Part shown: one piece after another, positions 1 through 6,432 of the stretch
Layout of the letters: every line of letters begins with the position of its first letter
Position numbering within the stretch: position 1 is the first letter of the stretch
Origin: JAQVWU01 sp964628455
Lineage (GTDB): Bacteria > Bacillota > Clostridia > Oscillospirales > CAG-272
Length of the DNA: 7,882 nt
Direction: 5' to 3'
Assembly (NCBI GenBank): GCA_964628455.1
Contig: CAZVPD010000164.1
Location: 1 to 7,882 of the forward strand
Program-made: the position numbers and the translations under genes
The notes under the pieces: model-generated
Seen by the model: only the letters and a program-made list of their open reading frames with translations
Told to the model about the DNA's origin: nothing
Database searches by the model: none

Positions 1-1366
1 CGATGGTTTCGCAGCCGCAGTAGCCCATGCCCGCGCGCAGTCCCCCTGTCATCTGAAAGACCGTGTCCGAAAGCGGTCCCTTATAGGGGACTCTGCCCTC
101 CACGCCTTCGGGAACGAGTTTCTGAGATCCTTCCTGGAAATATCTGTCTTTTGAACCTTTTTCCATCGCTGCGAGCGAACCCATGCCGCGGTAGACTTTG
201 AACCGTCTTCCCTGGTAGATCTCGCTTTCGCCGGGACTTTCCTCACAGCCTGCAAAAAGGGAACCGATCATGATGACGTCCGCGCCTGCGGCAATGGCTT
301 TCGGCAGGTCGCCGCTGTATTTAACCCCTCCGTCGGCAATGACGGGTATGTTGTATCTGGCCGCGGTTTCGGCTACATCATAGATGGCGGTCACCTGCGG
401 GATGCCGATTCCGGCGATGACGCGCGTGGTGCAGATGGAACCGGGACCGATCCCGACCTTGACGCAGTCTGCGCCCGCTTCGATCAGATCGGCTGCAGCT
501 TCGCCTGTGGCGATGTTGCCCGCTATGAGCTGACAGTCCGGGTATGCGTGCTTGACCTCGTAGATGCAGCGCATGATATTGGACGAATGGCCGTGCGCGG
601 AATCGAGAACGAGAAAATCCACACCCACCGCAAGCAGAGCGCCGGCGCGGACCGTTACGTCATTCGTGACCCCGATGGCTGCGCCGCAAAGCAGCCGGCC
701 TGCGCTGTCTTTTGCCGAATGAGGATAACGCGTGGCTTTTTCGATGTCCTTGATGGTGATCAGACCGCGCAGAATAAAATTTTCGTCGACGATCGGAAGC
801 TTTTCGATTTTATGACGGCGAAGGATATCCTGCGCCTGTTCAAGCGTGGTTCCTTCGGGAGCCGTCACCAGGTTTTCTTTTGTCATGACTTCATCGATGC
901 GCATGCTGTGGTCGGATAAAAATCTTATGTCGCGGTTGGTGATGATGCCCACAAGGCGACGGTTGTCGTCGCAGATCGGCACTCCCGATATTTTATATTT
1001 GGCCATCAGTTCGTCCGCTTCGTATACATAGTTGTCCGCTTTCAACGAAAACGGATTGACAATGACGCCGTTTTCACTTCTCTTGACGCGTTCGACTTCG
1101 TCGACCTGCTGTTCGACGGACATATTCTTATGAATGACCCCGGCACCGCCTTCACGGGCGATGGCGATCGCAAGCTTTGCTTCGGTCACGGTATCCATGG
1201 CGGCGCTCATGAGCGGAATATTGAGTTTGATCTTTGATGTAAGTCTGGTTTCGAGTTTTACCGCTGCGGGAAGCAGGTCGCTTTTTTGGGGGATCAGAAG
1301 CACATCATCGAAAGTCAGGCCTTCTTTTGCGAACTTGTCGCCTGCGGAGGAAAATTCATATGACAT
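1..1366 (-). CDS. guaB: IMP dehydrogenase, 3' end beyond window (partial)
   Basis: Cytosolic enzyme oxidising IMP to XMP with NAD+, the committed step of guanine nucleotide synthesis. The 455 codons visible on the minus strand begin MSYEFSSAGDKF and end ...GYCGCETI, about 30 residues short of a usual 485-490 aa GuaB. The N-terminal barrel motif LTFDDVLLIP is at about 17-26. Two CBS domains lie at about 100-212 (for example KISGVPICDDNRRLVGIITNRD and KIEKLPIVDENFILRGLITIKD). The barrel resumes with VDFLVLDSAHGHS (249-261). The catalytic loop GPGSICTTR carries Cys312, followed by ADGG (344-347) and the mobile flap KDRYFQEG with Arg408-Tyr409. All key residues are present and no frameshift is seen. 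The ATG at 1366 is preceded by AAAGGAG (1377-1383), 10 nt away, and by a consensus promoter. The short leader of about 35 nt has no room for a purine riboswitch. Identity is near certain. Confidence 0.97.
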   Translation of the reverse strand, partial: MSYEFSSAGDKFAKEGLTFDDVLLIPQKSDLLPAAVKLETRLTSKIKLNIPLMSAAMDTVTEAKLAIAIAREGGAGVIHKNMSVEQQVDEVERVKRSENGVIVNPFSLKADNYVYEADELMAKYKISGVPICDDNRRLVGIITNRDIRFLSDHSMRIDEVMTKENLVTAPEGTTLEQAQDILRRHKIEKLPIVDENFILRGLITIKDIEKATRYPHSAKDSAGRLLCGAAIGVTNDVTVRAGALLAVGVDFLVLDSAHGHSSNIMRCIYEVKHAYPDCQLIAGNIATGEAAADLIEAGADCVKVGIGPGSICTTRVIAGIGIPQVTAIYDVAETAARYNIPVIADGGVKYSGDLPKAIAAGADVIMIGSLFAGCEESPGESEIYQGRRFKVYRGMGSLAAMEKGSKDRYFQEGSQKLVPEGVEGRVPYKGPLSDTVFQMTGGLRAGMGYCGCETI

Positions 1367-1407
1367 AAGAAATCAACTCCTTTGTTAAAATATAATATTA
1401 AATAATA

Positions 1408-1437
1408 ATTATAGGTTATCGGCTGCACGGCTGTCAA
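1408..1437 (-). promoter_or_regulatory. Consensus sigma-A/sigma-70 promoter of guaB
   Basis: Reading the minus strand, a perfect -35 TTGACA (1437-1432) is followed by an 18-bp spacer and a perfect -10 TATAAT (1413-1408). Transcription should begin near 1401, giving a leader of about 35 nt that is almost wholly A/T until the AAAGGAG ribosome-binding site. Both hexamers are seen directly; activity is inferred. The strength suits a housekeeping nucleotide-synthesis gene. Confidence 0.85.
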
Positions 1438-1477
1438 TATGATATTGAAAATTTAATATATTAAAAAAAGCCTGCCG

Positions 1478-1508
1478 TTCTTTTATACCCGGATCTTTCA
1501 TGTATAAT
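1478..1508 (+). promoter_or_regulatory. Possible promoter of the TIM-barrel gene (perfect -10, weak -35)
   Basis: A perfect TATAAT lies at 1503-1508. The best -35 is only TTTTAT (1481-1486, 16-bp spacer) or TTCTTT (1478-1483, 19-bp spacer), so this promoter may need an activator. A start near 1515 would give a structured leader of about 110 nt before the ATG at 1626. The -10 is seen; use of this promoter is inferred. Confidence 0.4.
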
Positions 1509-1570
1509 GGATATATCCCGTTGTTTCCGTTTTTCGGAGCGGCTGATCCCGGGGTATACAGGCCGGGTAC

Positions 1571-1616
1571 TTTCCGCCGAAAACGATCCGGCTGTTAAAA
1601 ATTCTTTCGGCGGAGA
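1571..1616 (+). promoter_or_regulatory. Leader hairpin that covers the Shine-Dalgarno site of the TIM-barrel gene
   Basis: Bases 1571-1582 (TTTCCGCCGAAA) can pair with 1605-1616 (TTTCGGCGGAGA). This gives a 12-bp stem with a single G-U pair and a 22-nt loop. The right arm contains the GGAG (1612-1615) that is the best ribosome-binding site for the ATG at 1626 (10-nt spacer). No T-run follows, so it is not an intrinsic terminator. The left arm can alternatively pair with upstream 1531-1542 (TTTTCGG, AG bulge, CGG), which would free the ribosome-binding site. The pairing is read directly. A role in translational control, or as a protein operator, is inference. Confidence 0.5.
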
Positions 1617-1625
1617 AACAGGTTT

Positions 1626-2432
1626 ATGATGAGAATAGGCGCATGTGTCGGCATGAATCCCGACGCGGTTAAAATTTTAAAGAAAATAGGATATCAATAC
1701 GTCGAAACGGGTTTGTGGGAAGCTTCCGGAGCGGATGATGAGAAGAAGGACGCGTACCTTGCGGCACTCGACGAAACGGGTCTGAAGTGCGAGGTGTCGG
1801 CTTATGCGTTTCCCGGCGTTTATAATCCCGCCGGAAGACAGACCGTCGAAGAGATCGAAAAGGCGTATAACGCATTCCGGGACATCATAGCGCGCACCCG
1901 TTATATGGGCAATAAAATACTGGTCGTAGGCGCGGGCGGGGTGCGCAACTTCCCCCAGGACAAAGGCTATGATCTGATGAACGTGTATGAACAGCTCGCG
2001 GACGTCTGCGCACGGGTTATCTCTCCGGTTTGCGCGGAATTTAATCTGACAGCCGCCCTCGAAGGACTGCAGAAACCGGAATCGCCCACCTTTAATCTGA
2101 CCGAACAGTCCGTTGCGACGGCTAAAGCTTCGGGCAAAGACAATATTAAAGTCATGACCGATTATTTTCACATATGGGTCGAGAAAGAGGATATGTCGAA
2201 ATTCGCTTCTTTCGGCGACATGATCGTGCACGCTCATATCGCGAATCCCGTGGGGCGCGTTATGCCGTGCGAGGGCGACGGGGCGGGGTATCCGGATTTC
2301 TTCGGAAATCTGAAAAAAGCCGGTTACAAAGGGCGTTTGTCGGTCGAAGCGCGTGTTCAGGGTGAATTTGAATCGACGCTGGCGGCCGCGTTCAAAGAAA
2401 TGACAAAGCAGGCTGTGATGGCAGGTTTCTGA
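1626..2432 (+). CDS. Sugar-phosphate isomerase/epimerase-family TIM barrel (xylose isomerase-like)
   Basis: A 268-aa cytosolic protein of the xylose-isomerase-like / AP-endonuclease-2 TIM-barrel superfamily, whose members are usually metal-dependent isomerases, epimerases or dehydratases of sugars and inositols. Visible features are the N-terminal strand MRIGACVG, then KKIGYQYVETG (19-29). Putative metal ligands fall in the expected order: Glu146 (AALEGL), Asp179 and His182 (TDYFH), His202/His204 (VHAHIA) and Glu241 (LSVEAR). GDGAGYPDFFGNLKKAGYKG (217-236) is the usual segment before the last strand. There is no signal peptide or membrane segment. The ATG at 1626 is chosen for the GGAG at 1612-1615; an in-frame ATG at 1629 is equally usable. 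The gene appears monocistronic, as a terminator follows directly. The substrate cannot be assigned. Family confidence is high; function within the family is unknown. Confidence 0.85.
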   Translation: MMRIGACVGMNPDAVKILKKIGYQYVETGLWEASGADDEKKDAYLAALDETGLKCEVSAYAFPGVYNPAGRQTVEEIEKAYNAFRDIIARTRYMGNKILVVGAGGVRNFPQDKGYDLMNVYEQLADVCARVISPVCAEFNLTAALEGLQKPESPTFNLTEQSVATAKASGKDNIKVMTDYFHIWVEKEDMSKFASFGDMIVHAHIANPVGRVMPCEGDGAGYPDFFGNLKKAGYKGRLSVEARVQGEFESTLAAAFKEMTKQAVMAGF

Positions 2433-2442
2433 GCCGCACGGG

Positions 2443-2481
2443 AAAAGGCGTATTGCATGTAAAATGCAATACGCCTTTTTT
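2443..2481. terminator. Bidirectional intrinsic terminator between convergent genes
   Basis: A perfect 16-bp inverted repeat, 2443-2458 with 2464-2479, has a 5-nt loop. The core stem is GGCGTATTGCAT paired with ATGCAATACGCC. It is flanked by an A-run on the left (2443-2446) and a T-run on the right (2476-2481), so it can terminate transcripts from both sides. It starts 10 bp after the stop codon of the TIM-barrel gene, and its last T overlaps the stop codon of the FAD oxidoreductase gene (2481-2483). It therefore serves both convergent genes. Confidence 0.93.
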
Positions 2482-3803
2482 CAGATCAGTGCGCCGCGTT
2501 CGGTGAGGATATCCTGCATCGCGGACACCGGAACGTCGGCAAAGCTGCAGTCGTGTTTGACCGCAAGGGAGCAGGCAACTCCGGCAGCTTCACCTATGCA
2601 TGTGGTGATCGGCATGACGCGGAAGGCGGAATGCGCCTCATGGGTCGAACAGATGGGACGCCCTGCGACGATCAGGTTGTCGGCTTTCAGGGGGATCAGA
2701 GCCCTGTAGGGGATCGTATAATAATCGTTGTCGGGAACATGCTCGATCACCGTTCCGCTGCCCGAAGGATTATGTATGTCGATGTCATAGGTGCCGCGGG
2801 CGATGCGGTCTTCGAATTTCTTCGTCCCGATCAGGTCCTCCCGGGTGATCTCGTAACGGCCGATGATCCGGCGGCTTTCGCGTATGCCGATTTCGGGAGC
2901 CGACATGATCAGCGCGCAGTTTTCGAGTCCGGCGACATTTTCCTTCATGAATTTATACATCTCGTATACCTGTTCCCGGGCTTCGGTTTCCGATACCGAA
3001 AGATCTTCGGCGTCCACCGGATTTCGTCCGACGATTCGGGTTGTGTTGAGATGCATGATGTTATCGACAGGCAGGGAAAAAACGAGGATGTTCTCCCGGG
3101 GATTCTTTATGGTGCCTCTGATCTGCATTTCTTTATACAGATCGTTTGCCCTGACGCGGTCATAACGGCTCCAGTCCACGTTTCCGAGACGGAAGCAAAG
3201 GGTCATAGGCTGGCACAGGCCGTCCTCGTCGCGGCCGAGTTTATACTCCAGTCCGCAGAAAGCCGTGAGGTCGGCGTCGCCGGTCGCGTCGGCAAAAACT
3301 TTCGACGTCAGCCTGATGTTTCCGGAACAGGTGGATACCGTGATGTTTTTTATCTCACCCCCGCGCAGATCGGCGTCGGAAACTGTTGCGTGAAAAAGTA
3401 TTTTGATGCCGTATTCGGCACATAAGCGGTCAAGGGCAAGCTTCATGAATTCTTCCATGTAAGACGCGGCATGCGGAGCTTTGCTCCCTCCCAGACCGTG
3501 TATCCGTTCCAGCAGATCCTTAAACAGACCGGCATTGGCAAAGATTCCGTGTCCCCCTCTTTCGTAAAAATTCATAAACGGATTGACCAGCCCGGCCGTG
3601 GCCATACCGCCTAAAAAGCCGTATTTTTCCACGAGCAGCACTTTCATGCCTTCGCGTGATGCGGCGGCTGCCGCCATGACCCCGGCGAGACCTCCGCCGG
3701 CGATGACCGCGTCATAATGCCCCGACAATACTTTGGGTTTGAGTGTCTGTGTTGTGTTGACCATAATGCCCGTACAGGAGATATCCGGATTTCTCCGGAA
3801 CAT
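2481..3803 (-). CDS. FAD-dependent oxidoreductase (FAD_oxidored-type flavoprotein)
   Basis: A predicted cytosolic flavoprotein of about 440 aa with unknown substrate. Near the N-terminus YDAVIAGGGLAGVMAAAAASREGMKVLLVEK (30-60) is a complete Rossmann dinucleotide-binding motif, with GGGLAG at 36-41 and an acidic ribose-binding residue at Glu59. GFLGGMATAGLVNPF follows. Near the C-terminus, NLIVAGRPICSTHEAHSAFRVMPITTCIGEAAGVACSLAV (376-415) is the second FAD-contacting segment. No heme or Fe-S motif is seen. Start: the frame is open up to an ATG at 3872, but that ATG has no ribosome-binding site. The ATG at 3803 has AAAGGA (3813-3818) 9 nt upstream, so I choose it; a third ATG at 3764 lacks one. 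I see no clear promoter. The gene shares a terminator with the convergent TIM-barrel gene, but the two are not co-transcribed. Family call is strong, function open. Confidence 0.85.
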   Translation of the reverse strand: MFRRNPDISCTGIMVNTTQTLKPKVLSGHYDAVIAGGGLAGVMAAAAASREGMKVLLVEKYGFLGGMATAGLVNPFMNFYERGGHGIFANAGLFKDLLERIHGLGGSKAPHAASYMEEFMKLALDRLCAEYGIKILFHATVSDADLRGGEIKNITVSTCSGNIRLTSKVFADATGDADLTAFCGLEYKLGRDEDGLCQPMTLCFRLGNVDWSRYDRVRANDLYKEMQIRGTIKNPRENILVFSLPVDNIMHLNTTRIVGRNPVDAEDLSVSETEAREQVYEMYKFMKENVAGLENCALIMSAPEIGIRESRRIIGRYEITREDLIGTKKFEDRIARGTYDIDIHNPSGSGTVIEHVPDNDYYTIPYRALIPLKADNLIVAGRPICSTHEAHSAFRVMPITTCIGEAAGVACSLAVKHDCSFADVPVSAMQDILTERGALI

Positions 3804-3866
3804 ATCCCGTAATCCTTTCGTGTTTTTGTTCGTCCGGCGGGAGCCGGTATCTTCATATAGTTTCTG

Positions 3867-3895
3867 TTGCATATTCGATGATTATGTGCTAAACT
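3867..3895 (+). promoter_or_regulatory. Possible extended -10 promoter of the lipid kinase gene
   Basis: TTGCAT (3867-3872), a 17-bp spacer and TAAACT (3890-3895) fit a weak promoter. A TG at 3887-3888, one base before the hexamer, makes it an extended -10. Transcription would start near 3902, just ahead of the GAGGTG ribosome-binding site, giving a very short leader. The match is partial, so confidence is low. Confidence 0.3.
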
Positions 3896-3917
3896 GTTTC
3901 CGAAGAGGTGAAAACAT

Positions 3918-4793
3918 ATGAACACTGTTCATGTATTAAATCCTGCGGCCGGGAAGGGCAAAGCTGCCGATTATCTGAAAAAAAGCGGGGATTCCGACGA
4001 TATCGTCTATGAGACCAAATATGCCGGGGACGCCGAAAATTATATTGCTCAGACCCTGCTGGCGCAGCCGGAGACACATGTTTTCGTTTACGGCGGCGAC
4101 GGCACGATCTGTGAGGCGGTCAACGGGATCATGCGTGCCGAAGCCGGCGAAAAAGCGCTGCTCACGGTGATTCCGACGGGAAGCGGGAATGATTTCATAC
4201 GGAATTTCAAGGACAGGACCGGAACATTCAGAGTGGATGTGATCAAATACAACAATCGTTTTGCCGTCAATATGATCAATATCGGATTTGACTGCAACGT
4301 TGTCGAAAAATTTCTGAGATACAAAAAACTGCCCTTGGTCACGGGGAGCAGCGCTTATGTATTAGGTGTCGCGGATGTCCTGATGCACAGAATGGGTGAA
4401 CATTTTATCATAACACTGACCGATAAAAACGGAGGCGAGGAGGTTTTTGACGGCGACTTCCTGCTGGCTGCGGTGGCCAACGGCCAGTTTTACGGGGGCG
4501 GTTTCCGCGCCGCGTCGCTTGCTGTCCTCGATGACGGCCTGCTTGACGTGATGATCATAAAAAAGGTCTCGCGTGCGAAATTCATCTCCCTCATCGGCGA
4601 TTATCAGAAGGGAACGCATATGAATCCGATTACGGGAAAGCCGGTCGATAAATTCCGGGAATATATCTCCTTCGGCAAATACAGGCGCATCCGGATAAAA
4701 AACATAAAAAAGCTGTGCGTTGACGGCGAGATCGAATACGCGGAAGAGGCGGACATAACCGTTTTGGAAAACGCGCTCAATGTGCTTGTATGA
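3918..4793 (+). CDS. Diacylglycerol/sphingosine kinase-family lipid kinase (DgkB/YegS/BmrU type)
   Basis: A 291-aa ATP-dependent lipid kinase, probably acting at the inner face of the membrane on diacylglycerol or a related lipid. Diagnostic motifs are VLNPAAGKGK (6-15), the nucleotide-binding VYGGDGTICEAVNG (57-70) with GGDGT at 59-63, IPTGSGNDFIRNF (85-97), NMINIGFDCNVV (118-129), AVANGQFYGGGFRAA (185-199), the metal/active-site DDGLLDV (205-211) and the C-terminal VDGE (268-271). Length is normal for the bacterial family (about 290-310 aa). No signal peptide or transmembrane helix is seen. The ATG at 3918 has GAGGTG at 3905-3910, 7 nt upstream. The gene is divergent from the FAD oxidoreductase and ends 2 bp before the stop of the convergent hydrolase, with no terminator between. 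Phosphatidic acid recycling, as by DgkB, is the likeliest role; other lipid substrates are possible. Confidence 0.9.
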   Translation: MNTVHVLNPAAGKGKAADYLKKSGDSDDIVYETKYAGDAENYIAQTLLAQPETHVFVYGGDGTICEAVNGIMRAEAGEKALLTVIPTGSGNDFIRNFKDRTGTFRVDVIKYNNRFAVNMINIGFDCNVVEKFLRYKKLPLVTGSSAYVLGVADVLMHRMGEHFIITLTDKNGGEEVFDGDFLLAAVANGQFYGGGFRAASLAVLDDGLLDVMIIKKVSRAKFISLIGDYQKGTHMNPITGKPVDKFREYISFGKYRRIRIKNIKKLCVDGEIEYAEEADITVLENALNVLV

Positions 4794-4795
4794 CG

Positions 4796-5491
4796 TTATC
4801 TGCTTTTCCGGTATGCACGGCAGGCCGTAATAAAAGCGCCGAATAATGATCGCGAATACGGATCATCCTCGTATGTATATTCCGGATGCCACTGAACCGA
4901 AAGGTTGAATTTCATTTCGGGGCACCAGACGGCTTCCGCGAGGTTGGTTTCGCCGTTTTCCGCAAAGGCTGACGCTTTCAGACCGGGCGCGGCGGTTTTT
5001 ACCGCCTGGTGGTGATAACTGTTGACGGTCAGGGATCCTGTCTTCAGAATATCCGCGAGCAAAGAATCCGGATCGATTCTGACCGTATGAGAGACGCCGT
5101 CGGAATGACCGGGGATATGCTGATGCAGCGTACCGCCGGCTCCGACATTGATCAGCTGAATGCCGCGGCAGATGCCGAATACGGGCATGTCGCGCCGGAC
5201 CGCTTCCGCATAGAGGGCGAGTTCGAACAGGTCGCGCGTTTCGCTTATTTCACCGCATTCGGGCAGAACTTCTTCGCCGTAGAACTTCGGGTGGACGTCC
5301 GGTCCCCCGGTGAAAAACACGCCGTCCAGTAAATCTGCCGCCGCCGAAACGTCTTTCCGATCCGCATACTGAACAAGCAGGACGGGAAGACCGCCGGCTG
5401 CCGTAATACAGCCGGTATACTGGTGGCGCATCCAGATGCGGTTTTTTTGGCTGTCATATTGAGGAGTCAGTCCTATAACGGGATATTCCAT
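4796..5491 (-). CDS. Gamma-glutamyl-gamma-aminobutyrate hydrolase-like, class I glutamine amidotransferase fold (peptidase C26)
   Basis: A 231-aa cytosolic protein starting MEYPVIGLTPQYD, typical of the PuuD/peptidase C26 family, which hydrolyses gamma-glutamyl amide bonds. FFTGGPDVHPKFYGE (59-73) is the conserved family segment. VFGICRGIQLINV (104-116) carries the nucleophile Cys108, TLHQHI follows at 121-126, and VQWHPEY (199-205) carries His202 and Glu204 of the triad. It is slightly shorter than PuuD but nothing catalytic is missing. The start lies 14 bp after the stop of tlyA, and a weak GAGAG (5500-5504) abuts that stop codon, suggesting a two-gene operon with coupled translation. No other polyamine or GABA genes are nearby, so the gamma-glutamyl substrate is unknown. 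Its 3' end is 2 bp from the convergent lipid-kinase gene. Confidence 0.88.
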   Translation of the reverse strand: MEYPVIGLTPQYDSQKNRIWMRHQYTGCITAAGGLPVLLVQYADRKDVSAAADLLDGVFFTGGPDVHPKFYGEEVLPECGEISETRDLFELALYAEAVRRDMPVFGICRGIQLINVGAGGTLHQHIPGHSDGVSHTVRIDPDSLLADILKTGSLTVNSYHHQAVKTAAPGLKASAFAENGETNLAEAVWCPEMKFNLSVQWHPEYTYEDDPYSRSLFGAFITACRAYRKSR

Positions 5492-5505
5492 TTCACAGGC
5501 TCTCT

Positions 5506-6330
5506 TTATTTTTTGAATTTATCGAGCAGTAAAGAATTTTTTATCGCGCTGTCTATGGATTCAATCAGGTCCGGATCGGTTTTTCCTTCATCCGCGGTCA
5601 GACGTGTGAAATATTCGAGCGCTCCCCCGTTTCCCGTCACAGGGCTGTGGGTTATCCCTGTGACCGCAAATCCTTCGGCAGTAAAGAATGCGGTCAGGGA
5701 GGTCAGAATGCCGTACAGCGAGTCGTAATCGGTTATATTGCCGCTCCGGCGCGCTGCGGACTCTCCGGTTTCGAATACCGGTTTGATAAGGCAGACGATC
5801 GTCCCTCTTCCGTGAAGTATGTTGCGGCAGACCGGAACCGCCGTCCTGAGCGAAAGATAGGAAAGATCCAGCGTGATGAGTTCGGGAGCGGGACAAAGAA
5901 CGGTCAGGATATTGTCGCTGATGTTGGTCCTCTCCATATTGACCACCCGTTTGTCCGAAAGCAGTTTTCCGGCAAGCTGGCCGTAACCGGCGTCTGCCGC
6001 GTAGACAAGCGACGCTCCGTGCTGAAGAAGACAGTCCGTGAACCCGCCTGCGGAAGCCCCGCAGTCCAGCGCCGTTTTACCCGAAGGGTCTTCACCCAGC
6101 ACCTGCAGCGCGTGTTCAAGTTTTAGGCCGCCTTTGCTGACGTAACGTTTTTTATAATATTCCCTGACCCTGATTTCGGCATCGGGCGGGATTTTCTGAG
6201 ACAGGTTCAGAGCCGGCTGATCGTTGACCAGGATATTTCTCAGAATGATCCAGGTCTTCGCTTCGTCCTCGCTGTCAAACCAGCCATCCGAAAGAAGTTT
6301 TTCGGACAGCGTTATTTTTTTTTGTTTCAT
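5506..6330 (-). CDS. tlyA: TlyA-family rRNA 2'-O-methyltransferase (S4 + FtsJ-like domains)
   Basis: A 274-aa protein of the TlyA/YqxC family; studied members 2'-O-methylate cytidines in rRNA using S-adenosylmethionine. The N-terminal S4-type RNA-binding domain spans about 5-60 (SEKLLSDGWFDSEDEAKTW ... NILVNDQPA). Next come the family-specific YVSKGGLKLEHAL (63-75), the SAM-binding ALDCGASAGGFTDCLLQHGA (87-106), AADAGYGQL (111-119), LDLSYLSL (154-161), LIKPVFETG (181-189) and SPVTGNGGALEYF (229-241). Asp155 and Lys183 fit the methyltransferase catalytic set. The frame is open to an ATG at 6429, but that lies upstream of the promoter at 6388-6416. The ATG at 6330 restores the usual length and begins at the S4 domain. 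AGGGGA sits rather far (13 nt) upstream of it. First gene of an operon with the C26 hydrolase. Confidence 0.92.
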   Translation of the reverse strand: MKQKKITLSEKLLSDGWFDSEDEAKTWIILRNILVNDQPALNLSQKIPPDAEIRVREYYKKRYVSKGGLKLEHALQVLGEDPSGKTALDCGASAGGFTDCLLQHGASLVYAADAGYGQLAGKLLSDKRVVNMERTNISDNILTVLCPAPELITLDLSYLSLRTAVPVCRNILHGRGTIVCLIKPVFETGESAARRSGNITDYDSLYGILTSLTAFFTAEGFAVTGITHSPVTGNGGALEYFTRLTADEGKTDPDLIESIDSAIKNSLLLDKFKK

Positions 6331-6387
6331 CGGATGCGGCGTTTCCCCTGTCCGGTTATTAAAACAAATGAACTTCGGAATGTTTTT

Positions 6388-6416
6388 ATTATAAGCATAA
6401 AAATCGCTTTTGTCAA
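6388..6416 (-). promoter_or_regulatory. Consensus sigma-A/sigma-70 promoter of the tlyA operon
   Basis: On the minus strand, TTGACA (6416-6411), a 17-bp spacer and TATAAT (6393-6388) match the consensus exactly in both hexamers and in spacing. The transcript should begin near 6381, leaving a leader of about 50 nt before the ATG at 6330. The -35 element lies only 16 bp from the glpK start codon, so a regulator bound here could affect both divergent genes. Confidence 0.88.
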
Positions 6417-6432
6417 GAAAGAGGGTCATTAT

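Larger units (their letters stand above)
1367..1625. other. Divergent intergenic region between guaB and the TIM-barrel gene
   Basis: The guaB-side half (about 1381-1470) is strongly AT-rich and holds the guaB promoter. The rightward half (about 1471-1625) is GC-richer and rich in short inverted repeats. It holds a candidate rightward -10 hexamer (1503-1508), a 10-bp perfect palindrome GGATATATCC (1509-1518), a small CCCGG/CCGGG inverted repeat (1548-1552 with 1563-1567) and the long hairpin listed separately. I find no small ORF with a convincing ribosome-binding site and no tRNA or rRNA. Confidence 0.6.

Noticed and set aside
548..919. A 123-codon plus-strand open frame inside guaB
   Set aside because: It lies opposite the CBS domains and start of the catalytic barrel of GuaB, and its translation has no domain character.
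1677..2237. A 186-codon minus-strand open frame inside the TIM-barrel gene
   Set aside because: It has no recognisable domain and no promoter, and it is fully covered by the sense gene with its ordered metal ligands.
2553..3425. A 290-codon plus-strand open frame opposite the FAD oxidoreductase gene
   Set aside because: Its translation has no recognisable motif and no good ribosome-binding site, and the minus-strand frame has complete FAD-binding motifs. It is a shadow caused by GC-biased third positions.
3834..3847. Small hairpin CCGGC-GGGA-GCCGG between the FAD oxidoreductase and lipid kinase genes
   Set aside because: Only a 5-bp stem, and no T-run follows on either strand, so it is not a terminator. 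No other role is supported.
3804..3872. N-terminal extension of the FAD oxidoreductase from an upstream ATG at 3872
   Set aside because: That ATG has no Shine-Dalgarno sequence, whereas the one at 3803 has AAAGGA at 9 nt. Most family members begin close to the Rossmann motif.
6397..6413. Possible catabolite-responsive element (AAAGCGATTT core on the minus strand) upstream of glpK
   Set aside because: The core resembles a cre site but the outer TG and CA bases are missing, and the sequence is the spacer of the tlyA promoter. Too degenerate to call.
6331..6429. N-terminal extension of TlyA from an upstream in-frame ATG
   Set aside because: This stretch contains the tlyA promoter itself, and the extra 33 residues match nothing in the family.
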